From positions 1 to 47,259 of the forward strand of contig UCLB01000038.1 in assembly GCA_900473205.1 (NCBI GenBank): a stretch of DNA of 47,259 bases, written 5' to 3'. Below, one piece after another: positions 34,128 to 42,768 of the stretch (position 1 is its first letter; each line of letters opens with the position of its first letter). The DNA is from Hyphomicrobiales bacterium. GTDB taxonomy: Bacteria; Pseudomonadota; Alphaproteobacteria; Rhizobiales; Rhizobiaceae. A program made the translations under genes and the position numbers. The notes beneath the pieces are model-generated. The model was not told the origin of the DNA and searched no databases. It worked only from the letters and a program-made list of their open reading frames with translations.

Positions 34128-35129
34128 ATGGATGTCGGGACGTTCGACTTGAAAGCAGTGTTCAAGAGAATACGGTTTTCTCGCAAGTTCGTATTGATTG
34201 GTAGCGGAATCCTCCTTCTCGGGGGAGCATCCGGCGTTGCCGCTATTGTCGTGGGCAAGGAACGCCTGTTCGGCCCCACCTACGCATCCGTCAACGGCCT
34301 TGAATGCAAGATGGTGCAGACCGTCAACATCAAGAAAAACGGCGCCGTCTGGATTCGCAAATTCATCCGCACCGATGGCGGCGATGGCACGGAGCGGGTG
34401 AAGACCGCGCTGCGCGTGGCCAAAGCCGTTTATGACAAGCAAAAGCCCGATCTGGTGCAGGTTTCCGTTCTCGATGAACACGGCCCCACCATGCGCTCGG
34501 ATATGCGTGGTCGTGCCATTGCCGCACAGGTCGTTTTCATTCCCGACGTGAAGAAGCTGCCGGAAGACGCCGACGCCAAGACCTACTCCGCCTTTTATTA
34601 TGATGGTGCGCCCAACGGCGATGGCCTCTTTTACGGTTTGAGGATCGATCTTCCTCTGGAAGATACCGAGCAGCTCTCCGCCAGCCTCAAGGACTTTACA
34701 GATTGCAGCGACCCAGCCGCTGAAGCCCCCGCTGACGCGCATGGCTCTGCTGCAAAGGGTCACGAAAAATCCGGTGGGCATGGAGAAAGCGGCGGCCATG
34801 GTGAGAGCGGTGGTCACGGCGAAGCCGCACCGGCAGAAGCCGAACATGGCAGCCCGGCACCGGAAGCTGCCCATGATGGCGGACATAATGGCGAGCCCTC
34901 CGCAGAAGGCGGCCACTCCGCGCCCGATGATCCGCAGCTTCTCACCTCAACGCCTGAGCATGATAGCGGTAGCATATTCAGCTTCGCTTATATTAAGTCG
35001 CTGATCTTCGGAAAGGGTTCTACCGTGGCTGTCGCGGCAGAACCGGCGCACGAAGCACCAGCCGATGCGCCGCCTTCCCATACGCCAGCCGTGACAGAGC
35101 CGGCAGAGGCTGCCAAGCCCGGACATTGA
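34128..35129 (+). CDS. Membrane-anchored protein with a His/Gly-rich repeat region, function unknown
   Basis: A 333-residue protein I do not recognise. It has one N-terminal membrane segment (FVLIGSGILLLGGASGVAAIVVG, about residues 22-44) after a basic start (KRIRFSRK), then a folded domain of about 150 residues (FGPTYASVNGLECK through DFTDCS, with two Cys). A long low-complexity region follows, with the repeat SGGHGE three times (34770-34823) and many further His, Glu and Pro. The orientation is probably N-in with the bulk in the periplasm. The start codon is uncertain: a TTG four codons upstream is also possible and there is no strong ribosome site. It is divergent from sitA, sharing the 302-bp spacer. 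Confidence 0.7.
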   Translation: MDVGTFDLKAVFKRIRFSRKFVLIGSGILLLGGASGVAAIVVGKERLFGPTYASVNGLECKMVQTVNIKKNGAVWIRKFIRTDGGDGTERVKTALRVAKAVYDKQKPDLVQVSVLDEHGPTMRSDMRGRAIAAQVVFIPDVKKLPEDADAKTYSAFYYDGAPNGDGLFYGLRIDLPLEDTEQLSASLKDFTDCSDPAAEAPADAHGSAAKGHEKSGGHGESGGHGESGGHGEAAPAEAEHGSPAPEAAHDGGHNGEPSAEGGHSAPDDPQLLTSTPEHDSGSIFSFAYIKSLIFGKGSTVAVAAEPAHEAPADAPPSHTPAVTEPAEAAKPGH

Positions 35130-35656
35130 TCATCGAGGCTACCAGCACCGCCTCCATCTTTTCGATTTGGTTGCCTTTTCTCCCATTTTGAACGGGATGA
35201 AAAAATTTTAAAATTTTTTCGTCCACACGCTTTTGGCCTGCCGCATAATGCGGGTGCTTTCGAAGCAAAGGGGTGCAACGCGCGGCACTCTTGCGGTTCG
35301 AAGGCCGGTATCGACAAGCGGTCACTTAACAAAAGGGCCGTTTCCGCGAACCCACCTCTTGCCACTGGCCAGGCAAGAGACCGGGCGTTCCGATAGATAT
35401 CGTGAAAGTGCAGTTATATCAGGTCCGGCAAATGCAAGACCTTACCCATACCAGCCAATGCAACACGCATTTGCCGGGCATTCATCATCCCTCCGGTTCG
35501 CTTTTCAAAAAAGCGGGCCGGAGAGGATTTTGCGTGGTTACTTCCCTGTGCCTTCTTGTGTGCACCGCAACATGACCTATCTGTGTGGGGTTTTGTGCTG
35601 GACCCGGCGCGGCGCATGCGTGCCATGTCCTAGGGTCTGCCCCCAAGGAGATTGCT
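35130..35656. other. 527-bp structured intergenic region with no gene called
   Basis: Between the His-rich gene and the nitroreductase lie a 28-bp AT-rich palindrome (35196-35223, one mismatch) and three hairpins: CTCTTGCC/GGCAAGAG (35356-35379), the 11-bp stem CCGGCAAATGC/GCATTTGCCGG (35425-35477) and CTCCGG...CCGGAG with CGCTTTT/AAGCG inside (35491-35523). Short reading frames here have no family resemblance or ribosome site. The region could encode a small RNA or a long structured leader for the nitroreductase gene. It has no resemblance that I can confirm to 6S, SRP or tmRNA. Confidence 0.5.
35196..35223. repeat. 28-bp AT-rich near-perfect palindrome
   Basis: GATGAAAAAATTTT (35196-35209) and AAAATTTTTTCGTC (35210-35223) are reverse complements with one mismatch and no spacer. 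The inner 22 bases are perfect. Such uninterrupted symmetry suggests a dimeric DNA-binding site or a cruciform; its A/T runs would also bend DNA. Confidence 0.8.
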
Positions 35657-36289
35657 ATGCTGATCGAGAAATTGAACTGGCGTTATGCCACCAAGAAAAT
35701 GGACCCGTCCAAGTCCGTGTCCCAGGACAAGGTAGACCGCATCGTCGAAGCGGCCCGTCTGGCGCCGACATCGAGCGGCCTGCAGCCCTTCGAAATCATC
35801 GTCGTCACCAACCCGGAAACCCGCGCCAAGATTCAGGCCATCGCCTGGAACCAGTCGATGGTGACGGACGGTTCGCACCTTCTGGTGTTCGCCGCCTGGG
35901 ATAATTATACCGAAGACCGCATCAACCACATGTTCGATCTGACCAATGACGAGCGCGGTTTCAAGAATGAAGGCTGGGAAGCCTATCGCCAGAAGCTCCT
36001 GTCTTCCTATCCGCAGCGCGATGCGGACGTCAATTTCGAGCATGCTGCCCGTCAGGCCTATATCGGCTTTGGCATGGCCATCGCTCAGGCGGCATTTGAA
36101 GGTGTGGACTCCACGCCGATGGAAGGTTTCGACCCTGCCAAGCTGGATGAAATCCTCGGCCTGCGTGAAAAGGGCCTTCGCTCTGTCACCATCCTGCCTT
36201 TGGGTTATCGTCAGGAAGATGGCGACTGGCTGGTCAACCTCAAGAAGGTCCGCCGCCCGCTGAACGAGTTCGTCACCACGGTCGAGTGA
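35657..36289 (+). CDS. Nitroreductase family NAD(P)H-dependent flavoprotein
   Basis: A 210-residue FMN enzyme of the nitroreductase superfamily (NfsB-like group). The N-terminal RYATKKMDPSKSVSQDKVDR and LAPTSSGLQPFEIIVV supply FMN-binding residues, and the C-terminal GLREKGLRSVTILPLGYR is typical. It may reduce nitroaromatics, quinones or other electron-poor compounds. AAGGAG at 35645-35650 sets the start. A long structured intergenic region lies upstream, and the palindrome at 36358-36385 lies about 70 bases downstream. Confidence 0.9.
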   Translation: MLIEKLNWRYATKKMDPSKSVSQDKVDRIVEAARLAPTSSGLQPFEIIVVTNPETRAKIQAIAWNQSMVTDGSHLLVFAAWDNYTEDRINHMFDLTNDERGFKNEGWEAYRQKLLSSYPQRDADVNFEHAARQAYIGFGMAIAQAAFEGVDSTPMEGFDPAKLDEILGLREKGLRSVTILPLGYRQEDGDWLVNLKKVRRPLNEFVTTVE

Positions 36290-36357
36290 TTTTGCGATAA
36301 AATGAGGTCGATTTTTCCATCGCTCGCCGATAATTGAAAAATCATACCTATAAAATA

Positions 36358-36385
36358 GTATCGCAGACAGGCATGTTTGCGATAC
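36358..36385. other. Hairpin between nitroreductase gene and metN
   Basis: GTATCGCA (36358-36365) and TGCGATAC (36378-36385) form a perfect 8-bp stem with a 12-base loop. It could end the nitroreductase transcript, although no T-run follows, or be part of the metN leader. A second hairpin further on, GCGGC-N7-GCCGC (36482-36498), is followed by CGGGTTTT and may be an attenuator in the metN leader. Confidence 0.4.
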
Positions 36386-36538
36386 ACAAAGGCCGATCCC
36401 GGCTTTCACCAAGGAAAGTTCAACGTAATGCTCCGGAACGTCTTCCGTTGTCGAATGTGCCAGTTGGTTGCATGAGCAAACGCGGCTAACCTTGCCGCCG
36501 GGTTTTCGACCAAACAGACACAGTCCGAAGAGCATTTT

Positions 36539-37639
36539 ATGACACGTCAAAATTCAGCGGCCAACTCCGTGCCCGCCGGTCAAGCGAGCAGCGACCCGAT
36601 GGTCGTGTTCGAGGCCGTGACCAAGACTTTTGGCGACCCCAAAAGCCAGACCTCCTTCACCGCCCTTGCAGGTGTCGATTATATCGTTCCCCGAGGCTCG
36701 ATTTCTGGCATCATCGGTCGCTCCGGCGCAGGCAAGTCCACCCTCATCCGCCTCGTCAATGGTCTGGAGCGTCCAAGCACCGGTAAGGTTGCCGTCGATG
36801 GCGTGGATGTCGGCGCGCTGGATCAGGCGGGGCTTCGCACCCTTCGCCGCTCCGTCGGCATGATCTTCCAGCACTTCAATCTTCTGTCCTCACGCACGGC
36901 TTACGATAACGTCGCTCTCCCGCTGGAGATCGCCGGTGTCTCGCGCTCTGAGATCAAGCAAAAGGTCGGGCCGCTGCTCGATCTGGTCGGGTTGGGTGAC
37001 AAGGCCAACCGTTATCCCGCCGAACTCTCCGGCGGCCAGAAACAGCGCGTCGGCATCGCCCGTGCGCTGGCCACCGAACCAAAGCTGCTGCTGTCTGACG
37101 AAGCGACGTCCGCGCTCGACCCGGAGACCACGCAGTCCATTCTGGAATTGCTTAAAAAGATCAATGCCGAGCTTAACCTTACCGTCCTGCTCATCACCCA
37201 TGAGATGGAGGTGGTGAAAACCATCGCTTCTCAGGTTGCGGTCATCGACAAGGGACTGATTGTCGAGCAGGGCAGCACCTTCGATATCTTCACAAATCCG
37301 CGCCATGAGACGACCCGCAGCCTGCTGTCCTCAGCCGTCGGCGTGAAGCTGCCGCATTGGGTTACCTCCGGTCTGAAGCCGGATGCTGCTCCCGGTGACC
37401 GCTTGCTGGTGCGCCTCGTCTTCTTCGGGGATACGGCCTTTCAGCCTCTGACCGCACGACTGGTCGCCGAAATCGGCCCTGATGTGAACATTCTCGCCGG
37501 CACCATCGAGGAAATCTCCGGCCAGCCCTTTGGCTCGCTGGTGGTGTCCTACCCGGCAACGCCTGAGGTTACGGCCCGTGCCAACCGTTTCTACGCCGAT
37601 ACCGGCCTGACCACGGAGGTCCTCGGTTATGTCGCCTGA
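36539..37639 (+). CDS. metN: Methionine ABC transporter ATP-binding protein MetN
   Basis: A 366-residue ATPase of the methionine uptake transporter. Walker [10 protein letters not shown], signature LSGGQKQR, Walker [10 protein letters not shown] and the switch His in [10 protein letters not shown] are present. A C-terminal NIL regulatory domain (about residues 285-360) fits substrate-inhibited MetN. The N-terminal 20 residues are polar and longer than in E. coli MetN. It overlaps metI by 11 bases. The 249-bp leader upstream may be regulated by methionine or S-adenosylmethionine, but I see no confident riboswitch. Confidence 0.94.
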   Translation: MTRQNSAANSVPAGQASSDPMVVFEAVTKTFGDPKSQTSFTALAGVDYIVPRGSISGIIGRSGAGKSTLIRLVNGLERPSTGKVAVDGVDVGALDQAGLRTLRRSVGMIFQHFNLLSSRTAYDNVALPLEIAGVSRSEIKQKVGPLLDLVGLGDKANRYPAELSGGQKQRVGIARALATEPKLLLSDEATSALDPETTQSILELLKKINAELNLTVLLITHEMEVVKTIASQVAVIDKGLIVEQGSTFDIFTNPRHETTRSLLSSAVGVKLPHWVTSGLKPDAAPGDRLLVRLVFFGDTAFQPLTARLVAEIGPDVNILAGTIEEISGQPFGSLVVSYPATPEVTARANRFYADTGLTTEVLGYVA

Positions 37640-38297
37640 TATGCTTTTTGCCGTTCTCTGGAAGGGTCTGATCCAGACACTCCACATGGTCGCCGTTTCC
37701 GGTCTCGTCGGTTCGCTGCTCGGCCTGCCCATTGGCATTTTCCTCGCCACCAGCGGCAAGGGCGAGCTGTTTGAAGCGCCCATGGTCAACCGCGTCATCG
37801 GCCTTATCGTCAACGCTGCCCGTTCCACGCCCTTCATCATTCTGGTGGTGGCCATCATCCCGTTTACGCGGCTCGTTGCTGGCACCTCAATTGGCACCTC
37901 CGCCGCCATCGTACCGCTCACCGTTGCCACCGTTCCCTTCGTCGCGCGTCTGGTGGAAGCCGCCATTCGTGAGGTCGACAAGGGCCTGATCGAAGCCGCG
38001 CGCGCCATGGGTGCCACCCCGCTCCAGATCGTCACCAAGGTGCTGCTGGCGGAAGCCAAGCCCGGCATCACGCTGGCGCTCACACTAACCCTCGTCAGCC
38101 TTATCGGCTACTCGGCCATGGTCGGCGCTGTCGGTGGCGGAGGTCTCGGGGATCTGGGCATTCGCTACGGCTATCAGCGCTTCATGCCTGACGTGATGCT
38201 GGTCGTCGTCGTCGTTCTCATCGTGCTTGTCCAGATCGTGCAAAGCGCCGGTGATGCGCTTGCCCGCAGTTTCGATAAGCGCAATCGCAAAAACTAA
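37629..38297 (+). CDS. metI: Methionine ABC transporter permease MetI
   Basis: A 222-residue binding-protein-dependent permease with five membrane helices. The EAA coupling motif region [19 protein letters not shown] and the flanking [19 protein letters not shown] are typical of MetI, as is [20 protein letters not shown] near the C-terminus. Its start lies inside the end of metN, indicating translational coupling. Confidence 0.95.
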   Translation: MSPDMLFAVLWKGLIQTLHMVAVSGLVGSLLGLPIGIFLATSGKGELFEAPMVNRVIGLIVNAARSTPFIILVVAIIPFTRLVAGTSIGTSAAIVPLTVATVPFVARLVEAAIREVDKGLIEAARAMGATPLQIVTKVLLAEAKPGITLALTLTLVSLIGYSAMVGAVGGGGLGDLGIRYGYQRFMPDVMLVVVVVLIVLVQIVQSAGDALARSFDKRNRKN

Positions 38298-38333
38298 AAA
38301 CTAAAAAACTCGTCTAGGTAAAGGAGACATCTC

Positions 38334-39110
38334 ATGAAAAAACTCATCATCGCGGCTTCGCTCGCAGCCCTGTTTGCAGGCAGTGCACTGGCTGAAACCA
38401 TCAAGATCGGCGTCACCCCTGCCGAACATGCGCAGATCATGGAGCAGGTCAAGAAGGTTGCGGCCACCAAGGGTCTCGATATCGAAATCCTCGAATTCTC
38501 CGACTATGTCGTGCCGAACCAGGCGCTGGCGGATGGCGAGCTTCAGGCCAATTCCTTCCAGCACCAGCCTTACCTCGACAACCAAGTCGCAGACCGCAAG
38601 TTCGATCTCGTCAGCGTCGGTACCACCATCACCACCCCGATGGGCGTTTATTCCAAGAAGGTGAAGAGCCTTGACGAGCTGAAGGACGGCGCAACCGTTG
38701 GCATTCCGAACGACCCGACCAATGGCGGCCGTGCGCTGCTGGTTCTGGCTTCCAAGGGTGTGCTCAAGGTCAACCCGGATGTTGGCCTCAAGGTCACGCC
38801 TGCGGACATCACCGAAAACCCGAAGAACATCCAGATCGTTGAACTCGACGCTGCACAGCTGCCGCGCTCGCTTGACGATACCGACGCTTCGGTCATCAAC
38901 ACCAACTATGCAACGGCGGCTGGCCTCAACCCGAAGAAGGACGCCATCGCCATCGAAAGCGAAAAGTCCCCTTACGCCAACGTCATTGCCGTGCGCGCTC
39001 AGGACAAGGACAAGCCTTGGGTGAAGACGCTGGTCGAATCCTACCACAGCCCGGAAATCAAGACCTTCATCCTTGAGAAGTACAACGGCACGGTTATTCC
39101 GTCCTGGTAA
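38334..39110 (+). CDS. metQ: Methionine ABC transporter substrate-binding lipoprotein-like MetQ
   Basis: A 258-residue receptor of the NlpA/MetQ family for L- or D-methionine. A signal peptide covers about residues 1-20 (LIIAASLAALFAGSALA) with no lipobox cysteine, so it is probably a soluble periplasmic protein rather than a lipoprotein. Family motifs include IGVTPAEHAQIMEQVK, NSFQHQPYLDNQ and VGIPNDPTNGGRAL. GGAGACATCTC is upstream of the start. It is the third gene of metNIQ and is followed by a strong terminator at 39142-39172. Confidence 0.94.
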   Translation: MKKLIIAASLAALFAGSALAETIKIGVTPAEHAQIMEQVKKVAATKGLDIEILEFSDYVVPNQALADGELQANSFQHQPYLDNQVADRKFDLVSVGTTITTPMGVYSKKVKSLDELKDGATVGIPNDPTNGGRALLVLASKGVLKVNPDVGLKVTPADITENPKNIQIVELDAAQLPRSLDDTDASVINTNYATAAGLNPKKDAIAIESEKSPYANVIAVRAQDKDKPWVKTLVESYHSPEIKTFILEKYNGTVIPSW

Positions 39111-39141
39111 TCTGACCTTTCGATTGATCGGTTCATCCAAG

Positions 39142-39172
39142 CCTCTCCCATGATAATGGGGGAGGTTTTTTT
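39142..39172 (+). terminator. Rho-independent terminator of metNIQ
   Basis: CCTCTCCCAT pairs with ATGGGGGAGG around GATA (39142-39165, including one G:T pair) and is followed by seven T. It lies about 30 bases after the metQ stop codon. Confidence 0.93.
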
Positions 39173-39281
39173 ACGTCTGGTTAGCCGTAATTGAAAAGCC
39201 CGCGGCTTTTGCCATCTGCTCGCCGCGATTGAGAAAAACCGGCCCTGTATCTTAATATCTTTTGAAGATTTCACGCAGAAT

Positions 39282-41507
39282 ATGCCATCTTCAGGGGAAA
39301 AAAGATGCAGTTCAGCGATGCCGCGTAAAGTTGCCAGGGGACGGTCGATCGGTCAGAGCACCGTCGTTGCCGGCGTTCTCTTTGCGCTTGCGGCCGTGGT
39401 CGTCATCGTGACGGTTCTCATCCTCTCCGCGCTCGGCAATGTGGCTGAAAACACCAATGCGCTGGATGAAAAGCGCTCTTTGGAAACGACATCCGGTGCG
39501 CTGGCGACATTCCTCAACCAGCTCGATTCGACGCTGAACGATTACGCCGCCTGGGACGATGCGGCCCAATATGCCTATGCCGCTGATGGCATGCCCTGGC
39601 TGGTCAGCAATTACGGCGATATGACCGTCAACAGCGATCTGTTCGACACGGCCGTTCTCATCGATGCCGACGACCGTGTCCTGTTGGCCTATCGCAACGG
39701 TGCCGCCGAGGATTGGCCGCTTCCAAGCTATTTCGGAAACGGCCTTGCCAATCTCATCTTCAAGGCCCGCTCGGCGCCATCAGGCCAGCCGCCGGAAGCA
39801 TCCGGTTTCCTCAACACGCGGGATGGCATCGCTGCTGTCGGCGTCGCTCTGGTTCGGCAGAAATCCGGCCTGCTGGATGTTTCAGAAGACGCCAGACGCT
39901 ACCTGATCTTTGCCCGTCATCTGACGGCTGAGAAGATCGACATGCTGGCCCATACCTATGTCGTCAATGGGCTTTCCCTCCAGTCTCCCGATACGCATCC
40001 GGCCTATTTCGTCAGCATCATCGATCCGATGGGCGAGGTTCTCGGCCATCTGACCTGGCGTTCACAGATGCCGGGTGATGTCAGCCTTGAAGAAGTGCGC
40101 CCGCTGGTGCTTGGGGCAAATGCCATCACGCTTCTGTTTTTTCTGGCGCTTGTGGCCATCGGCAGCACCGCGCTTAAAAAACTGAAACGGGATGAGGCGT
40201 CTGCCCGCCGCGAATTGCTGCGCGACCGGCTGAGCGGACTTCGCAACCGGCCCGGCCTGTTCCTTGGATTGAAGCGCCTGTTGGCGGATTCGCGGCAGGA
40301 TAATTCCTACGTCAAACTCATTTATCTCGATCTTGATGGCTTCAAGGAAGTCAATGATTCCTTCGGCCACGGGGCGGGCGATCTTCTGATCAAGGGTGTT
40401 GCCGCCGCTTTGCAGGTGCTGGCCGCAGACAGGCTGCTGGCGCGTCTGGGCGGCGATGAATTCGCCATCGCGCTGCAAGGCCCGAATGCCCGCATCGAAG
40501 GCCGCAAGCTGTGCGAGGATTTGCTGACCCTGTTCTCCGAACCCTTCATGATCGGCGACCGCGTCGCCTCGATTGGTTGCAGCATCGGTACAGCCGTGGC
40601 CAAGGGTGCCGATATCGACGGCGAGGAGCTTCTGCGCCGCGCCGATATGGCCATGTATGAGGCCAAGGAAAGCGGTCGCGGAAGGTTCATGGCCTATGAA
40701 GCCTATATGGACACGCGCCGCGAAGAGAAGAACCAGCTCGAAGCCGATCTCAAATATGCCATCGAAAACGACGAGATCACGGTGGTGTTTCAGCCCGTCG
40801 TCAATACGCTCAGCCGCCGCATCACCGGGGTGGAGGCGCTTGCCCGCTGGAACCGCGCCGGTTATGGCCCGGTCTCACCGGATATCTTCATTGCGGCGGC
40901 GGAAAGCAGCGGCATGATCGACCGGCTCGGCCTTTCGGTTCTGCGCAAGGCCTGCCACGCCGCAGCGGAATGGCCAGACATCAAGCTCGCCGTCAATATT
41001 TCGCCGGTGCAATTCAGAAATCCGCTCTTTGCCGCTCAAGTCCTGTCCATCCTCGAAGAACACGGCATCGCGCCTGCACGGGTGATGCTGGAAATGACCG
41101 AGGGCTATTTCATTCACCATCCGGAACGGGCTGGCACGGCCATCGAAAAACTCAAGCAGATCGGCATCAGCATCGCGCTAGACGATTTCGGCTCCGGCTT
41201 TGCCAGCATCGGCTATCTGCGCCGCTTCGGCTTCAACCGCATGAAGATCGACAAATCGCTGGTCGTCGCACTGGACGAGGGCGGTCGCTCACTGGAAATG
41301 CTGACCGCAACCGTCGCTCTTGCCCGCTCGCTCGGTATTCCCGTGACGGCAGAGGGCATCGAAACGGAAGATCAGGCGGCCATTCTGCAACTGTGCGGCT
41401 GCGACGAGTTGCAGGGCTATCTGTTTGCCAAGCCGATGCATGCGGAACAGGTGTGCGGGATGTTGGCAGAGCAGGATGCGCCGGTAAGGCAGTTGAAGGT
41501 TTCTTGA
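39282..41507 (+). CDS. CHASE4-like sensor with GGDEF and EAL domains (cyclic-di-GMP enzyme)
   Basis: A 741-residue membrane protein. Two hydrophobic segments (about residues 26-50 and 275-300) enclose a periplasmic sensor region that looks CHASE4-like. The cytoplasmic part has GGDEF (residues 390-394, in LGGDEFAIAL) and EAL (Glu518-Ala-Leu520, in GVEALARW) domains. LEMTEG, DDFGSG, KIDKS and AEGIET keep the acidic and lysine residues expected for an active phosphodiesterase, so both synthesis and breakdown of cyclic di-GMP are possible. The start is uncertain: a second ATG lies 12 codons in and neither has a strong ribosome site. It appears monocistronic. Confidence 0.9.
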   Translation: MPSSGEKRCSSAMPRKVARGRSIGQSTVVAGVLFALAAVVVIVTVLILSALGNVAENTNALDEKRSLETTSGALATFLNQLDSTLNDYAAWDDAAQYAYAADGMPWLVSNYGDMTVNSDLFDTAVLIDADDRVLLAYRNGAAEDWPLPSYFGNGLANLIFKARSAPSGQPPEASGFLNTRDGIAAVGVALVRQKSGLLDVSEDARRYLIFARHLTAEKIDMLAHTYVVNGLSLQSPDTHPAYFVSIIDPMGEVLGHLTWRSQMPGDVSLEEVRPLVLGANAITLLFFLALVAIGSTALKKLKRDEASARRELLRDRLSGLRNRPGLFLGLKRLLADSRQDNSYVKLIYLDLDGFKEVNDSFGHGAGDLLIKGVAAALQVLAADRLLARLGGDEFAIALQGPNARIEGRKLCEDLLTLFSEPFMIGDRVASIGCSIGTAVAKGADIDGEELLRRADMAMYEAKESGRGRFMAYEAYMDTRREEKNQLEADLKYAIENDEITVVFQPVVNTLSRRITGVEALARWNRAGYGPVSPDIFIAAAESSGMIDRLGLSVLRKACHAAAEWPDIKLAVNISPVQFRNPLFAAQVLSILEEHGIAPARVMLEMTEGYFIHHPERAGTAIEKLKQIGISIALDDFGSGFASIGYLRRFGFNRMKIDKSLVVALDEGGRSLEMLTATVALARSLGIPVTAEGIETEDQAAILQLCGCDELQGYLFAKPMHAEQVCGMLAEQDAPVRQLKVS

Positions 41508-41529
41508 GGTGGGGGTTGGCGCGGCTGGG

Positions 41530-41711
41530 TTACCTCTCCCCCTGTGGGAGAGGAAGAAAAATCATGATCTTAGCTGAAAGCTAAGTCATAGATTTTTCAG
41601 GTGAGGGGTTTGCCGCCTGCGCCGAGAGGAAACCCCTCACTTGCGATTTCTAACACTTAGCCTTTGGCTAAGATGTTGAAATCGCTTTCTCTCCCACAGG
41701 GGGAGAGATAA
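41530..41711. repeat. 182-bp cloverleaf-like intergenic repeat, copy 2
   Basis: The same plan as the element at 4559-4738: identical 19-bp outer arms (41534-41552 and 41689-41707) with TTA/TAA extensions and three internal hairpins. The first hairpin tip is CTTAGCT-GAA-AGCTAAG and the third is CTTAGCC-TTT-GGCTAAG (41656-41672), which differ from copy 1 yet remain fully paired. It begins 22 bases after the GGDEF-EAL stop codon and ends 11 bases before the trhO stop, between converging genes. Confidence 0.9.
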
Positions 41712-41722
41712 TCCCTGCGCGC

Positions 41723-42667
41723 TCACCGACCGATATGCTTCTCGCCGCGCTGCTTTGCCAGATCGATCTGCTTCTGGCGATTGCGGAAACGCTGGCGGTC
41801 TTCTTCGGTGCGGTCGTCGTAGCAGCTGGGGCAGGAGACGCCTTTCTCGAACTTGGGGGACAGACGAACTTCCGGTGTAATCGGGTTGCGGCAGGCGTGG
41901 CAGAGTTTGTGGTCGCCTTCAGCTAGGCCATGAACGACCGACACGCGCTCATCGAATACGAAGCAGGCGCCTTCCCACAGGCTTTCTTCCTGCGGCACTT
42001 CTTCCAGATATTTCAGAATGCCGCCCTTGAGGTGGTAGACCTCATCGAAGCCCTGTTCCTTCATGAAGGCGGTGGCCTTTTCGCAGCGGATGCCGCCAGT
42101 GCAATACATGGCGATCTTCGGCTTGTTGTGCAGGCCGGGATTGTTCTGCACCCAGCCCGGAAACTCGCGAAACGTCTTGGTCTGCGGATCGACCGCGCCC
42201 TTGAAGATGCCGATGGCGGTTTCATAATCATTGCGGGTGTCGATAAGAATGGTGTCGGGGTCGGAAATCAGCTCGTTCCAGTCCTTCGGATCGACATAGG
42301 TGCCGACGATCTGGTTCGGATCGATATCCGGCACGCCCATGGTGACGATTTCCTGCTTCAGCTTCACCTTCATGCGCACGAAAGGCATCTTGGAAGCGCG
42401 GCTTTCCTTGTGCTCGAGGCTAGCAAATTCCGGCTGGGCGCGCAGATAGGCAAGCACGTTGGCAATGCCCGCATCGGTTCCGGCAATGGTGCCGTTGATG
42501 CCTTCAGCCGCCAGAAGCAGCGTGCCCTTCACGCCATTCTGCTGGCAGAGCGTAAACAGCGGCTCGCGCACGCTTTCGAATCGCGGAAAGCGGGCGAAAT
42601 GGTAAAGCGCTGCCACGAGGAACTCACCGGTGGCTTCCGGGCGGGGTAGGGTAGAGGTGTCGGTCAT
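41723..42667 (-). CDS. trhO: tRNA uridine(34) hydroxylase TrhO (rhodanese-related, YceA family)
   Basis: A 314-residue protein of the rhodanese-related TrhO family, which hydroxylates U34 of certain tRNAs to 5-hydroxyuridine without a known metal. An N-terminal acylphosphatase-like part ([17 protein letters not shown]) precedes a rhodanese domain with Cys189 in [14 protein letters not shown]-terminal zinc-like region has CHAC and CPSC pairs ([17 protein letters not shown]). The chosen ATG (MTDTSTLP) is 64 codons into a longer frame. No operon partner is evident; the gene converges on a repeat element. Confidence 0.92.
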   Translation of the reverse strand: MTDTSTLPRPEATGEFLVAALYHFARFPRFESVREPLFTLCQQNGVKGTLLLAAEGINGTIAGTDAGIANVLAYLRAQPEFASLEHKESRASKMPFVRMKVKLKQEIVTMGVPDIDPNQIVGTYVDPKDWNELISDPDTILIDTRNDYETAIGIFKGAVDPQTKTFREFPGWVQNNPGLHNKPKIAMYCTGGIRCEKATAFMKEQGFDEVYHLKGGILKYLEEVPQEESLWEGACFVFDERVSVVHGLAEGDHKLCHACRNPITPEVRLSPKFEKGVSCPSCYDDRTEEDRQRFRNRQKQIDLAKQRGEKHIGR

Positions 42668-42768
42668 GGCGGCTGAAATACAGCCAGACGGGCCTTTACG
42701 CAATCTTATTTCGCTTGGATGCGGGCCGCGCCGTGAAGTTTTGAATTTTGTCAAAACCTCCACAGGGC

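Noticed and set aside
34988..35365. Minus-strand frame overlapping the His-rich gene
   Set aside because: It is antisense to the Ala/Pro/Glu-rich tail, whose skewed codons leave a long open frame, and has no recognisable protein features.
35330..35480. 6S or SRP RNA gene in the intergenic region
   Set aside because: A few bases such as CAGGTCCGG look like SRP RNA and TTCCGCGAAC like 6S, but the neighbouring conserved positions and the pairing do not match.
36421..36538. SAM-II-like riboswitch in the metN leader
   Set aside because: TTGCA and GGCTAA occur in a suggestive order, but the conserved GCTAAA core and pairing could not be fitted by eye.
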